The notes: generated by a model from the sequence alone, not told the origin. Positions 15,574 to 23,904 are shown, counted from the first letter of the stretch. The stretch is 33,749 nucleotides of DNA from Bacteroidia bacterium (GCA_030429455.1 JAUIFC010000023.1:1-33749), one strand, 5' to 3'. Numbers and translations are program-made.

Positions 15574-17103
15574 CTAATTGCTCATACCGAAAGCGTAATA
15601 ATGATTACCCGGTATATCTTCGTAAATTCCTTCTAACATTACACCACCTTTTTTATTTTCTAAAATGGACATTAGCTCTTTAAGGTTAGTTACTTTTTTA
15701 CCGTCAACGTGTGTAATGATAAAGTCCTCTTTGATTTGGGTGTTTTTACGAAGTTTACCCGCATAAAGTTCGGTTAACTTTACACCACCATCAATACCCA
15801 AGGTTTTAGCAGTATCCTTGTCCAAAGTTTCAAACTCTGCACCTAATATATTGAGCACTTCTTTGTGTTCAAGTTTTTTTACCTTAGTACTGCCATTTTT
15901 GCCTTTCAGGGTAACGGTAAATTGTTTTTCCTTTCCGTTTCGTGTTAAGGTTACATCTACTTTATCTCCTGGCCTTTTGCGTGCAATAATTTCTTGTAAT
16001 TCAGGCGATGTGTTTACAGTTTTGTTATTTATTTTGGTGATGACATCACCTTCTTTGATTCCTGCTTCATCTGCTCCCGAATCCTCATTTACACCTGCCA
16101 CAAAAACCCCTTGTGTTAGGTTTATATCGTTTTCTTTAGCCAAGTTGCCGTCTAAGGTTATAATATTAATACCAAGCATACCACGTTGCACAGTGCCGTA
16201 TTTCAGTAAATCTTCAACAACCTTACTCACTATGTTACTGGGAACCGCAAAACCGTAGCCATTATAGGTTCCTGTTCTACTGGCAATAGCTGTATTGATA
16301 CCGATTAAGTCACCATTGAGATTTACTAATGCCCCACCACTATTACCTGGGTTGATGGCGGCATCCGTTTGAATAAAACTTTCAACGGCAAACTTGTTTT
16401 GATTAACATTGATATTCCTTGCCTTAGCACTTACTATCCCTGCCGTAACTGTAGAATTTAAACTAAATGGATTCCCAATAGCCAAAACCCATTCGCCAAT
16501 ATTAACATCATCTGAATTAACTAATGAAATAGCTGTTAAATCCTTAGCCTTTATTTGAAGTAGAGCCAAATCCGTAGATGGATCCGTACCCACAACATTA
16601 GCCTTATATGTACTGTTGTTGTGAAGTGTGATTTCAACCTCATCAGCATTATCAATGACGTGATTATTGGTTATGATGTAGCCGTTTTCATTTATAATGA
16701 CACCCGAACCTGAACCTACTATTGGCATTGGTTCTTTTTCTCTTTTTTCGGTATCTTTTTCAGAATTTGGGGATTGGTAATACCGTCTTTCAAAAAAGTT
16801 GCCAAAGGGGCTATCTTGAAAGAAATCCTTAAATGGGTCTGGTAATTGACGGTATTCATATACATCTCCTTTTCGTTTGGATGTTACGTGAACTACAGCA
16901 TCTAAAACTTTATCGGTAGTTTTGGTAAAGTCTAATGGTGTAATTTCACCATCGGCATTGGCTGCATATAGTACCTTTTGCCCTGTAGCGTTGTTAACGT
17001 GCTTAATTTCAACTTTATCTTCTTTGGAAAAGTGATATATCCCCAATACACTTAAACTCATTATGAGGGATACCAATCCTGAAATTATATATGGCTTTTT
17101 CAT
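15574..17103 (-). CDS. HtrA/Deg-family periplasmic serine protease
   Basis: A 509-residue protein with one N-terminal membrane segment or uncleaved signal (residues 5-24). A trypsin-like domain (about 55-300) has the triad H148 (TNNHVIDN), D178 (PSTDLALL) and S255 (NPGNSGGAL). Two PDZ domains follow at about 305-395 and 410-500, as in DegP and DegQ. A loop at 80-125 rich in Phe, Pro and charged residues corresponds to the LA loop of DegP. It degrades or refolds misfolded envelope proteins. The gene stands between hsp20 and dps. A terminator after hsp20 suggests it has its own promoter or depends on read-through. Confidence 0.92.
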   Translation of the reverse strand: MKKPYIISGLVSLIMSLSVLGIYHFSKEDKVEIKHVNNATGQKVLYAANADGEITPLDFTKTTDKVLDAVVHVTSKRKGDVYEYRQLPDPFKDFFQDSPFGNFFERRYYQSPNSEKDTEKREKEPMPIVGSGSGVIINENGYIITNNHVIDNADEVEITLHNNSTYKANVVGTDPSTDLALLQIKAKDLTAISLVNSDDVNIGEWVLAIGNPFSLNSTVTAGIVSAKARNINVNQNKFAVESFIQTDAAINPGNSGGALVNLNGDLIGINTAIASRTGTYNGYGFAVPSNIVSKVVEDLLKYGTVQRGMLGINIITLDGNLAKENDINLTQGVFVAGVNEDSGADEAGIKEGDVITKINNKTVNTSPELQEIIARKRPGDKVDVTLTRNGKEKQFTVTLKGKNGSTKVKKLEHKEVLNILGAEFETLDKDTAKTLGIDGGVKLTELYAGKLRKNTQIKEDFIITHVDGKKVTNLKELMSILENKKGGVMLEGIYEDIPGNHYYAFGMSN

Positions 17104-17150
17104 TGTTCTAAATTTTTAAATTAAAAGTTTGTGATAATATAAAATGTAGT

Positions 17151-17172
17151 AAAAGGGGCAATGAGCCCCTTA
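17151..17172 (-). terminator. Rho-independent terminator after hsp20
   Basis: Read on the minus strand: AAGGGGCTCATTGCCCCTTTT, a GC-rich stem (GGGGC/GCCCC) with a short loop and a T run. It lies 26 bases after the hsp20 stop and before the HtrA gene. Confidence 0.75.
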
Positions 17173-17197
17173 AATTTTCATCTAATAAATAAATCTT

Positions 17198-17677
17198 CTA
17201 AGAAATCTCGATAGTTCTTGCAGGCTTTTGTTTGGCCTCTTCTCTTTTTGGAAGTTCTATTGCTAAGATACCATCTTCGTAGGATGCTTTAATTTTACTT
17301 TCATCAACTGTATCGGGCAGTGTAAAAGTTCTTTTAAAGGATGAATACCCAAATTCTCTACGCGTGTAGTTTTCGTTTTGTTCTTCGCTTTTATCTTCTC
17401 GCTCAGTTGAGATTGAAAGCACTTGGTTATCTAAATTGATTTTGAAATCTGACTTTTTCATCCCTGGAACTGCCATTTCTACAATAAAAGTATCGGCGGT
17501 TTCCTTAATATTCACTTTTGGTAATGAGATACCGTGATTGAAATTTGAGGAAAAAAAAGATGGAAAATCATTGAAAAATAGATCATCAAACCAATTAGAT
17601 ACTGATGAAATGTTTGTGTTTTTGTTTGATGTTTTTGCCAAACTTCCATTTTTTGGCAACGTTTGTAAACTGCTCAT
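17198..17677 (-). CDS. Small heat-shock protein, Hsp20/alpha-crystallin
   Basis: A 159-residue ATP-independent holdase. The alpha-crystallin domain covers about residues 50-150, with VNIKETADTFIVEMAVPGMKK at its start (split in reading as VNIKETAD, TFIVEMAVPGM), then the ELPKRE end strand. The C-terminal tail carries an IEI-type motif for oligomer assembly. The N-terminal arm is rich in Ser, Asn and Phe (NWFDDLFFNDFPSFFSS), typical of the aromatic arm that captures clients. The terminator just behind it suggests a short single-gene transcript, perhaps heat-induced, but no operator such as CIRCE is visible upstream. Confidence 0.93.
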   Translation of the reverse strand: MSSLQTLPKNGSLAKTSNKNTNISSVSNWFDDLFFNDFPSFFSSNFNHGISLPKVNIKETADTFIVEMAVPGMKKSDFKINLDNQVLSISTEREDKSEEQNENYTRREFGYSSFKRTFTLPDTVDESKIKASYEDGILAIELPKREEAKQKPARTIEIS

Positions 17678-17955
17678 AATTAAAAATTTTTGTTAGACAT
17701 AAATTAAAACAACAACAAAAAGTCAAAAAAAATACCAAACCAAAAAAATGAAATTTTGACATATGACATTAAAATTACCTTAACGTATAAAATATTGAAT
17801 GTTTAAGAAATGTAAACCATCAATGAAAAAATGGCAGTTGCAATTGAATATTATTGACAAAATAACAGTAAATAGTCATCAAAAGAATAGAAGTGTAATC
17901 ACATCAAGGGCTTAGCTTTTTATTTGCTTAATACTTATTATTTAAGGACATAAAA
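17678..17955. other. Divergent intergenic region, no gene seen
   Basis: AT-rich spacer between hsp20 (minus) and the plus-strand promoter at 17956. It must hold the hsp20 promoter, but no exact TTTG-N19-TAnnTTTG match is seen on the minus strand. There is a TGACATATGACA repeat near 17757-17768, which might be an operator. Confidence 0.35.
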
Positions 17956-17986
17956 TTTGTCAGTGCCTTTTAAAACCATATTTTTG
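17956..17986 (+). promoter_or_regulatory. Bacteroidota-type promoter
   Basis: TTTG (17956-17959), a 19-base spacer, TATTTTTG (17979-17986): a consensus match with the same spacing as the toxin-antitoxin promoter. The nearest ATG is at 17993, and the first clear gene is at 18228. Confidence 0.72.
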
Positions 17987-17992
17987 CAAAAG

Positions 17993-18094
17993 ATGGTAAA
18001 AAAACTAAAAGACAAAAAAAACAAGAGGATATTCAGTTTTAACTTCCTCGTCTTCAGAAAACAACCGGATAAGTTTATCCCACCTGCATTTTAA
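17993..18094 (+). CDS. Possible 33-residue small ORF, leaderless
   Basis: ATG 7 bases after the -7 box, encoding a very basic peptide (MVKKLKDKKNKRIF...FIPPAF, 33 residues). If transcription starts the usual 5-8 bases after the box, the mRNA would be leaderless. It has no recognised domain. It could be a true small protein, a leader peptide for the 63-residue protein and GNAT genes downstream, or chance. The position relative to the promoter is the only support. Confidence 0.3.
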   Translation: MVKKLKDKKNKRIFSFNFLVFRKQPDKFIPPAF

Positions 18095-18227
18095 TTACAT
18101 TTCAAACTTTTTTTCTTAAAGAGAGATTCAAGTTGCTTACATACGCTATTATCTGATATCGAATGTGAGCATTAGGCATTATTAGTATTCGAAATATTAA
18201 CGAATAAACAACTAAAAATTTAAAACA

Positions 18228-18419
18228 ATGAAATTATTTCATATCAAAAGACGAACAAAAACGGAAAGTAGATATGCTCCAAACATGGGTGTATTAACAA
18301 CCAGAGTAACCTATATAACCAAGTACTTTTTAAAAATACCTATCAATGTACTTCACAAATACAGAGAAACCTATTATGGTGAAGTAAAAGACTGTGAAGA
18401 TTGTAATTTGTTTATCTAA
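18228..18419 (+). CDS. Small basic protein of unknown function
   Basis: A 63-residue protein (MKLFHIKRRTKTESRY...). No domain is recognised. It is basic at the N-terminus and has two Cys residues at the end (DCEDC), which might bind metal or form a disulfide. A plain ATG follows an AT-rich leader. It lies 12 bases before the GNAT gene on the same strand, so the pair should be co-transcribed, probably from the promoter at 17956. That spacing is the best evidence it is a real gene. Confidence 0.5.
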   Translation: MKLFHIKRRTKTESRYAPNMGVLTTRVTYITKYFLKIPINVLHKYRETYYGEVKDCEDCNLFI

Positions 18420-18431
18420 AAAATTAAAAGA

Positions 18432-18878
18432 ATGAATTTCACAACTTACGACGCTTTTAACCGCATAACTCCAATAGAAATGAGTAGAGTTATAAAATTT
18501 CTCCATACTCATCTCGAGCAGTATAGTGATGCTGAAAGTGCTATACAAAAAGCCATTGCTTATGCTGTGAAGGAACGTGCTGGATTAGGTGGTTATGTGT
18601 TTACAATGGAAGATAATGGTGAAATAATAGGTGCAGTAGTCATTAACAAAACAGGAATGGAAGAATACATTCCTGAAAATATTTTGGTCTATATAGCCAC
18701 CCACAAAGCCCATAGAGGTAAAGGATTAGGCGAAAAACTACTACAGTACGCTATAGATAATTGTAAAGGTGATATTGCATTGCATGTTGAAAAAGATAAC
18801 CCAGCAATTTTCTTATATGAAAAGTTAGGATTTACAAATCCTTATTTAGAAATGCGATTAAAACGCAATAAAAATTAA
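18432..18878 (+). CDS. GNAT-family N-acetyltransferase
   Basis: A 148-residue protein with the GNAT fold. The acetyl-CoA pyrophosphate loop is HRGKGLGEKLL (R/Q-x-x-G-x-G/A) near residue 96. Motif B follows, with ALHVEKDNPAIFLYEKLGF near residue 115-135 (ALHVEKDN, AIFLYEKLGF). The N-terminal 40 residues are helical. The acceptor substrate cannot be told. It follows the 63-residue small protein closely. The next stretch, to 19083, has no gene. Confidence 0.87.
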   Translation: MNFTTYDAFNRITPIEMSRVIKFLHTHLEQYSDAESAIQKAIAYAVKERAGLGGYVFTMEDNGEIIGAVVINKTGMEEYIPENILVYIATHKAHRGKGLGEKLLQYAIDNCKGDIALHVEKDNPAIFLYEKLGFTNPYLEMRLKRNKN

Positions 18879-19188
18879 ACATATAAGCTAAAAATAGACA
18901 TAAAAGGAAGGCTAGAAATTAAAAAGAGCCATTAAACGATATCGCAGAGAAGTAAGGAGCACAAAGCTCAAAGAAGAAACTAGACATAGAAAATTCTATA
19001 AAAAAACCATTGAAACTACGCAGAGAACAAATCGAAACAGCAAGGTGTAAAGCGAAGTATGTTCTATATAAAGAGAAATAAGAATGAATATTCGTTTTAT
19101 AGATTTAACAATTTTTATGGCTTATTTGGTTTTTATGTTGGGCATTGGATTATACTTCTTAAAAAAGAATAAATCTAAAGGTGATTAT

Positions 19189-19194
19189 TATTTA
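19189..19194 (+). repeat. Target-site duplication (left), TATTTA
   Basis: TATTTA at 19189-19194 is repeated at 19474-19479, exactly outside the two inverted terminal repeats. Deleting the insert plus one copy restores the symporter frame. Confidence 0.85.
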
Positions 19195-19473
19195 GGGTCT
19201 GCTGAAAAAGTCTGTCGTATGCCAGATTCAAGGCGACAAGACGCAGATGTATTATAATACTTCAAGTCGAAGGTAACGAAGAAGATGGTATGCGACTGAC
19301 TAACAAAAATCAAGTTTAGAATTTGCTTAGTAAGAACTATAAATCCAAGTGACTTTACATTAAATTGGTGCAAGAAAATATTCTGATTATTATTGAAAAA
19401 CCTTGGACTTATTCGTTTGTTGACACTTGGCATCCATTGTAAAATATATAAATATGTGTTTTTCAGCAGACCC
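19195..19473. mobile_element. 279-bp MITE with 15-bp terminal inverted repeats
   Basis: Both ends are GGGTCTGCTGAAAAA in inverted orientation (19195-19209 and the complement at 19459-19473), bounded by TATTTA duplications. An inner inverted repeat pairs 19210-19224 (GTCTGTCGTATGCCA) with 19286-19300 (TGGTATGCGACTGAC) around a TATTATAATA centre. No transposase is encoded, so it needs a helper in trans. The related end at 10512 shows the family is present more than once. Confidence 0.85.
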
Positions 19474-19733
19474 TATTTAGGTGGTAAAAATATGTCAGCT
19501 GGGTATATTGGCTTATCAGTTGTTGCTACAAATGCAGACGGTGGCTTTTCTATAGGCTTAGGTGGTCTTGGTGTTTCCTAATATCTTCAAAAGAATAAAG
19601 CCTTTACAGGCCTTTAAACATATTCTTCAAGCTTTAATTCGCTTTTTTTTTTGAATTAGAAATTGGTATTCATCAGTTTAACATTCAGTAAGTCAGAAAC
19701 CTAGTAGCAGTCAAACTATCGCAAAAAATAATC

Positions 19734-19767
19734 AAAAAAAAAGCTGCCTCGGTTTGAGACAGCTTTT
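19734..19767 (-). terminator. Rho-independent terminator of the glycine-zipper lipoprotein gene
   Basis: On the minus strand AAAAGCTGTCTC pairs with GAGGCAGCTTTT around a short loop and runs into nine Ts. It lies 30 bases after the stop at 19797. Confidence 0.88.
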
Positions 19768-19796
19768 ATGTATTTAAAATGTGCTCTAATTATGAT

Positions 19797-20471
19797 TTAC
19801 AACCAATCGACTGTAAGCGGCTCAGATAGCTGAAAGTTGCCTGTGGTACCTTTAGGAAAATGAATGGATTGTCCAGGTTTTAGAAGTCCAGTTGCTCCAC
19901 CTACAGCGGCACCTTTTCCAGCACCTTTCCAACCATCGAACACGGCTCCTACGCCAGCACCAATTGCTGCTTTTTTCAAGGTATTGCCAGCAGCATCTTT
20001 TGTTTTTATCGACTTGGTTTCGGTCTTAACTTTTTGGAGATAGTTGTCAATTATAAATCCTGCAACAGTAACACCAAATTCACTCGATCTTCTCTTTTTA
20101 TTTTCACTTACCAAAACTTCCATTTGTACAGTAGTGCCTTCTGGAATAACTACCTTTCCTTTACTCGTAATGTCTTTATCCAATTCTACAAAAAAGTGAT
20201 CTCCAGCGTTAAAGCTTTTCGCATTGATGTCATTTATCGTTCTAACAAATAATATCGTTCCAACGGGTAAGGTTACTGGTTCTTGAACTTCCTTTTTAGG
20301 TTGTTCTTTGGCAGGAGTAGAGGCTTTTTTTTCAACCTTTGCAGGTGTTTCCTTTGCAGGTGTTTCCACATTTTCGGCGACTTCATTTTCTTCAGAAACA
20401 TTATCAGTCGAATTACTTTTGCCACAAGACATAAATGCCAACATCAAAAGTGCTAATAGTTTAATTTTCAT
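19797..20471 (-). CDS. Lipoprotein with glycine-zipper segment and VirB10-like beta domain
   Basis: A 224-residue protein with a lipoprotein signal (MKIKLLALLMLAFMSC, Cys16). A low-complexity linker rich in Glu, Pro, Ala and Lys (about 20-65, with ETPAK repeats) may span the periplasm. Residues 68-150 (LPVGTILFVRTINDINA ... VVIPEGTTVQMEVLVSE) resemble the beta domain seen in VirB10/TrbI-like proteins. Residues 165-195 (AAIGAGVGAVFDGWKGAGKGAAVGGA) form a glycine zipper able to insert in or pack on membranes. It probably acts in envelope integrity. It has its own terminator and stands 129 bases downstream of the acyltransferase gene. The function is inferred from shape only. Confidence 0.65.
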   Translation of the reverse strand: MKIKLLALLMLAFMSCGKSNSTDNVSEENEVAENVETPAKETPAKVEKKASTPAKEQPKKEVQEPVTLPVGTILFVRTINDINAKSFNAGDHFFVELDKDITSKGKVVIPEGTTVQMEVLVSENKKRRSSEFGVTVAGFIIDNYLQKVKTETKSIKTKDAAGNTLKKAAIGAGVGAVFDGWKGAGKGAAVGGATGLLKPGQSIHFPKGTTGNFQLSEPLTVDWL

Positions 20472-20600
20472 AATTTAAAGATTTTTTGTTTAGTTTTTAA
20501 AATGTAAAAATAAATGATTTTTTTTGTTATTCATGTTAAATATCGATTACGTGACGGCGATCAATTTTATCATTCAACTTCTAATTTATTTCAACTAAAA

Positions 20601-21632
20601 CTATTGGGACGGCTTGGACGTTTGTCTCCATCTTATTTTCTCAATCGGACTGGCAAGAACACCAAAGATAATTGTCAAAACAATAGCGATTCCCCAAGTA
20701 ATAAGTTGCATCAGCCATGACAAATCTGTATCTGAAAGGTAATTGTTTTTGACATACCTTGCTATAGCATATCCCAATCCTTGCCATAAATAAAGGGAGT
20801 AGCCATATGAAATAAATAAGCCGATGATGTAATTATTTGAAGTGTGCGTAACTAAGGAAGTTGGGATTTTTTTTGAAATAATCATAATTAGAGATGTCCA
20901 TATAATGCTGAATAATAGAAAAATAATATTTGGTGGAAACTTGTTGGTTTGCATATCCAGATTGATATCAAAGACTATCTTAGACAAGCATAAAATTAAA
21001 AAAGCACTGCTGCCAATTATAAATAAATGTTTGATTGAAAACTTAAGATCTATTGAAAGTTTAAAGCCAATATACGCCCAGAAAAAATAAAACACATAAG
21101 TGGAGTAGGACGTGTAATAAAAATTAAAAAAAAGAAATAATAGAAATAACAGGACCAATGCATATGACGTGGGAATTTTTGTAAAAAAATCAATTTTACA
21201 AATTGGCATTAAAAGCGTTACTAGCAAAAAAGGAGGTATAAACCATAAATGCCAATTGAGATTTGAAAAACTATTTCCTGTCCCGTAGGACAATGGATTA
21301 ATCCATGACAAAACAATGTCTAATACATTGTTGGATTCTTCCATATAAATCACCAAGGCTATACAAACAATGGCATAAGCAAAATAGGGCAATAATATTC
21401 TCGAAAGTCTAGCTCTAAAATATTTCCAATAATATGGCAAATTAATTTCTGCATATTTTTTACTTGTCAAACCATAAGTGTAACCTGAAACCAAAAAAAT
21501 TAAAGGCATTTCTAAAAGAAAAATTGTAGAATATGGCCTAGGAATTATACCAAGCCAAAATACACCATGAATGACCACAATGATATAAACCATTAGAAGT
21601 CCACGTGACAAATCAATTTTTATATTCCTCAT
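20601..21632 (-). CDS. Acyltransferase-3 family membrane protein
   Basis: A 343-residue integral membrane protein with about ten hydrophobic segments. The N-terminus (KIDLSRGLLMVYIIVVIHGVFW split as KIDLSRGLL, VVIHGVFW) carries the conserved early Arg and the catalytic His region of the AT3 family. EMPLIFLVSGYTYG and NLNWHLWFIPPFL are further family landmarks (the F-x-S-G-Y and W-F-l/i-x motifs). Members transfer acetyl or other acyl groups from the cytoplasm to surface sugars, peptidoglycan or antibiotics. The acceptor is unknown here and no glycosyl gene is nearby. It lies 38 bases downstream of the BspA-like gene on the same strand, so read-through is possible. Confidence 0.85.
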   Translation of the reverse strand: MRNIKIDLSRGLLMVYIIVVIHGVFWLGIIPRPYSTIFLLEMPLIFLVSGYTYGLTSKKYAEINLPYYWKYFRARLSRILLPYFAYAIVCIALVIYMEESNNVLDIVLSWINPLSYGTGNSFSNLNWHLWFIPPFLLVTLLMPICKIDFFTKIPTSYALVLLFLLFLFFNFYYTSYSTYVFYFFWAYIGFKLSIDLKFSIKHLFIIGSSAFLILCLSKIVFDINLDMQTNKFPPNIIFLLFSIIWTSLIMIISKKIPTSLVTHTSNNYIIGLFISYGYSLYLWQGLGYAIARYVKNNYLSDTDLSWLMQLITWGIAIVLTIIFGVLASPIEKIRWRQTSKPSQ

Positions 21633-21670
21633 CTATACCATATTTGTGTTGAATGTTTTTGTTTTCAGTT

Positions 21671-23380
21671 TTAATCTTTAAAGATACGCGCTTTAAACAA
21701 TTTACCTTCTAAAGTTTCAATTTCTAGAATGTACAACCCAGTTTCAAGCAGACTTACGTCGAGTGGGAATGATAACAAACTTAAAGTTCGAATTAACTTT
21801 CCATCCATGCTATAAAGTCTTATTTGTTTTGTTTTTTCAAGGCCGTCATTTTTTAGAAATAATGTTTCAGAAACTGGATTTGGGAAAACGTCTATTTCAG
21901 CTGACGCATTCTCTTGCACGTTTAACAGACATTGGGCGCCCCAAATTGGCTTATAATTATTTTGCAATGCAGAATTTGCTGAAAACTGAAAAGGTTCGGC
22001 TGTAATTTGCTCAACGCACCAGTTGGAAATGTCTCTATTAAAGGCAGTTGCGTTGTAAAACATAAACCCCATATCTGTAACACTTGACGTATCCCAACTT
22101 CCGATAGGCCGATTAAATAAGTCAGCACCGTAAAACATGGCTCTCATGTCAATGACATTGGACGTGTCCCAATTATTAAGGTTTTGGTTGAAGGCATTTG
22201 CTTGAGTAAACATGCCACCCATGTCTAAAACATTAGATGTGTCCCAAGTATTGATGTTTTGGTTAAAGGCATAAGCAGAAGAAAACATATCATCCATATC
22301 GGTCACATTGGAGGTATCCCAATTCCCGATATCTTGATTAAATAAAAATGCTTGATTGAACATGCCATTCATAGAAGTGACATTGGACGTATTCCAGCTA
22401 CCGATGTATTGATTAAAAACATCTGTGCCATAAAACATATTGGTCATGTCCACAACGCTAGATGTATCCCAATTACCAATGTCCTGATTAAACAAAACAG
22501 CATCGGCAAACAGGCCATTCATATCAACGACATTGGAAACATCCCATTGGTCTAAAGGACTATTAAACGCTATTGCATCGTTAAACATTCTCGTCATGTT
22601 TATCACGCTAGACGTATCCCAGCTGTTTAAGTTTTGAGCAAAGGCTTCCGCATCATTAAACATGTCACGCATATCCGTCACATTTGACGTGTTCCAGTTA
22701 TCTAAGGGTTGATTGAAAACTTCAGCAAAATAAAATAGACTGCTCATGTCTGTAACACTAGAAGTATCCCAGTTATTTATAGGTGTATCAAAGGCTTCGG
22801 CTTTATAAAATAAGGCACTCATATTGGTCACATTCGACGTGTCCCAATTGCTTATGTCTTGATTGAATGAAATTGAATAATAAAACATTTCACTCATGTC
22901 CGTAACACTAGAGGTGTTCCAACTACCGATATTTTGATTAAAATTATAGTTGTAATAAAACATTCTTGACATATCTATCACATTCGATGTATCCCAATGG
23001 CTTAGGTCTTGATTAAAATAATGGGCATTCGCAAACATGCTTCTCATATCTGTCACATTAGAGGTGTCCCAAGTAGAAATATCTTGATTAAACATGTATT
23101 CGGATGCAAATAATTGAGCCATATTCGTAATGCCACTTGTACAAGTCAAAGCAATTTCTGGATCAGATAAATCATCTTCAATTAATGTATTCAGTTGAAT
23201 TCTTGTTCGCTTCGTGTAGGTATTTGTTATTCCATTTATGGTTAAAGTACCCGTATCTCCAATAGCAGCATTTGGACATTTGCATGTTATTCCGTTTGCT
23301 GCGACAAAAAAATCTGGATTGTTTTGAGCAAAAGAATCAAACGTAAGCATTATTGCCAAAAGAAGATAAATCTTTTTCAT
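21671..23380 (-). CDS. BspA-like (DUF285) repeat surface protein with T9SS sorting domain
   Basis: The start at 23380 gives a proper signal peptide (MKKIYLLLAIMLTFDSFAQ); a Met ten codons upstream would add a charged leader and is unlikely. Residues about 95-460 hold 14 tandem repeats of 25 residues with the pattern NW-DTS-NVTDM--MF--A--FNQDI, the BspA/DUF285 leucine-rich-like repeat. The region before them (about 25-90) is unique and has two Cys. The C-terminus is a T9SS type A sorting domain (VFPNPVSETLFL, LYSMDGKLI, ETGLYILEI). Such proteins are exported to the cell surface and are linked to adhesion or ligand binding. Repeat number may vary between strains by slippage of the 75-bp units. 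Confidence 0.9.
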   Translation of the reverse strand: MKKIYLLLAIMLTFDSFAQNNPDFFVAANGITCKCPNAAIGDTGTLTINGITNTYTKRTRIQLNTLIEDDLSDPEIALTCTSGITNMAQLFASEYMFNQDISTWDTSNVTDMRSMFANAHYFNQDLSHWDTSNVIDMSRMFYYNYNFNQNIGSWNTSSVTDMSEMFYYSISFNQDISNWDTSNVTNMSALFYKAEAFDTPINNWDTSSVTDMSSLFYFAEVFNQPLDNWNTSNVTDMRDMFNDAEAFAQNLNSWDTSSVINMTRMFNDAIAFNSPLDQWDVSNVVDMNGLFADAVLFNQDIGNWDTSSVVDMTNMFYGTDVFNQYIGSWNTSNVTSMNGMFNQAFLFNQDIGNWDTSNVTDMDDMFSSAYAFNQNINTWDTSNVLDMGGMFTQANAFNQNLNNWDTSNVIDMRAMFYGADLFNRPIGSWDTSSVTDMGFMFYNATAFNRDISNWCVEQITAEPFQFSANSALQNNYKPIWGAQCLLNVQENASAEIDVFPNPVSETLFLKNDGLEKTKQIRLYSMDGKLIRTLSLLSFPLDVSLLETGLYILEIETLEGKLFKARIFKD

Positions 23381-23733
23381 AGTCTCGAATTTTCTGAATT
23401 CAAAACACAAAATAACTTAATTGATTCCTGTTCTTCCCCATTTTTGTCAAATTTGTTAGGTCTAGGATTAAAAATAAATCTCAACTCATACAAAAGTAAG
23501 TTGAAGCTGAAGCTTTTGATGAGGGTACTTTGCTTCTAGATTGCATCCAGATTGACAAATGCGTATTTGAGATACATTTAAGGTTTTAAAACAATGTTTT
23601 CAATTCCGAGTCGTTTCATGACATCAAACAGTTATCACCTTAATCTCACAAGCTGTTAATTCCTTTTATGCTCATAGGATGAGATGTCGTATTATAATTT
23701 TTATTTTGCAGTTCGAAAAAGAACAACTAAAAA
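23381..23733. other. Divergent intergenic region, no gene seen
   Basis: AT-rich spacer between the BspA-like gene (minus) and the XRE reading frame (plus). It must hold promoters for both, but neither matches the TTTG-N19-TAnnTTTG consensus exactly; a TTATTTTG near 23702 is the nearest -7-like box to the XRE start. No repeat or RNA is recognised. Confidence 0.4.
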
Positions 23734-23904
23734 ATGAACCGAATAAAGGAGGTTTTAGACGAAAAAGGCATCAAACAAATTTGGCTCTCTGAACAGCTTG
23801 GCAAGAGTTACAACATGGTCAACTCTTATGTCCAAAACAGAAGACAACCAAGTATTGAATGTCTTTTTGAAATTTCTTTTTTTAAATATTGTAAATCAAA
23901 TTAA
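23734..23904 (+). CDS. Short XRE-type helix-turn-helix regulator, probably truncated by frameshift
   Basis: A 56-residue reading frame (MNRIKEVLDEKGIKQIWLSE, then QLGKSYNMVNSYVQNRRQPS) that is a textbook XRE DNA-binding domain. After IECLFEIS the usual continuation (a helix like KILNVNIKELL) is replaced by FFKYCKSN and a stop. The next frame over a T run reads LNIVNQIK, close to what is expected, which points to a homopolymer frameshift near 23876. It lies 26 bases before the Nudix gene and would be the regulator of that operon. It could still work as a minimal DNA-binding protein. Confidence 0.6.
   Translation: MNRIKEVLDEKGIKQIWLSEQLGKSYNMVNSYVQNRRQPSIECLFEISFFKYCKSN

Larger units (their letters stand above)
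19084..19581 (+). pseudogene. Sodium:solute symporter (SSS family) N-terminal stub, interrupted by a MITE
   Basis: The 37 codons from the ATG at 19084 read MNIRFIDLTIFMAYL ... KGDYYL. Removing the 279-bp insert and one target copy joins them in frame to GGKNMSAGYIGLSVVA ... GLGGLGVS and a stop at 19581. The joined sequence is the first transmembrane helix and the GDYYLGGKNM loop of the sodium:solute symporter family, whose members are normally about 500-600 residues. Only about 70 residues remain and the 3' part is missing, so the gene was already truncated or was lost by deletion. No transport function is expected. Confidence 0.85.

Noticed and set aside
18879-19083. Possible short gene between the GNAT gene and the symporter stub
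   Set aside because: All frames are broken by stops and nothing recognisable is encoded; AT-rich spacer.
19188-19433. Minus-strand 81-residue frame inside the MITE
   Set aside because: It reads through the element end (ending in ...TFSADPK with a stop in the flank) and has no transposase domain.
21990-23130. CRISPR-like array on the basis of regular repeats
   Set aside because: The 75-bp units are codons of BspA repeats, contiguous without spacers.
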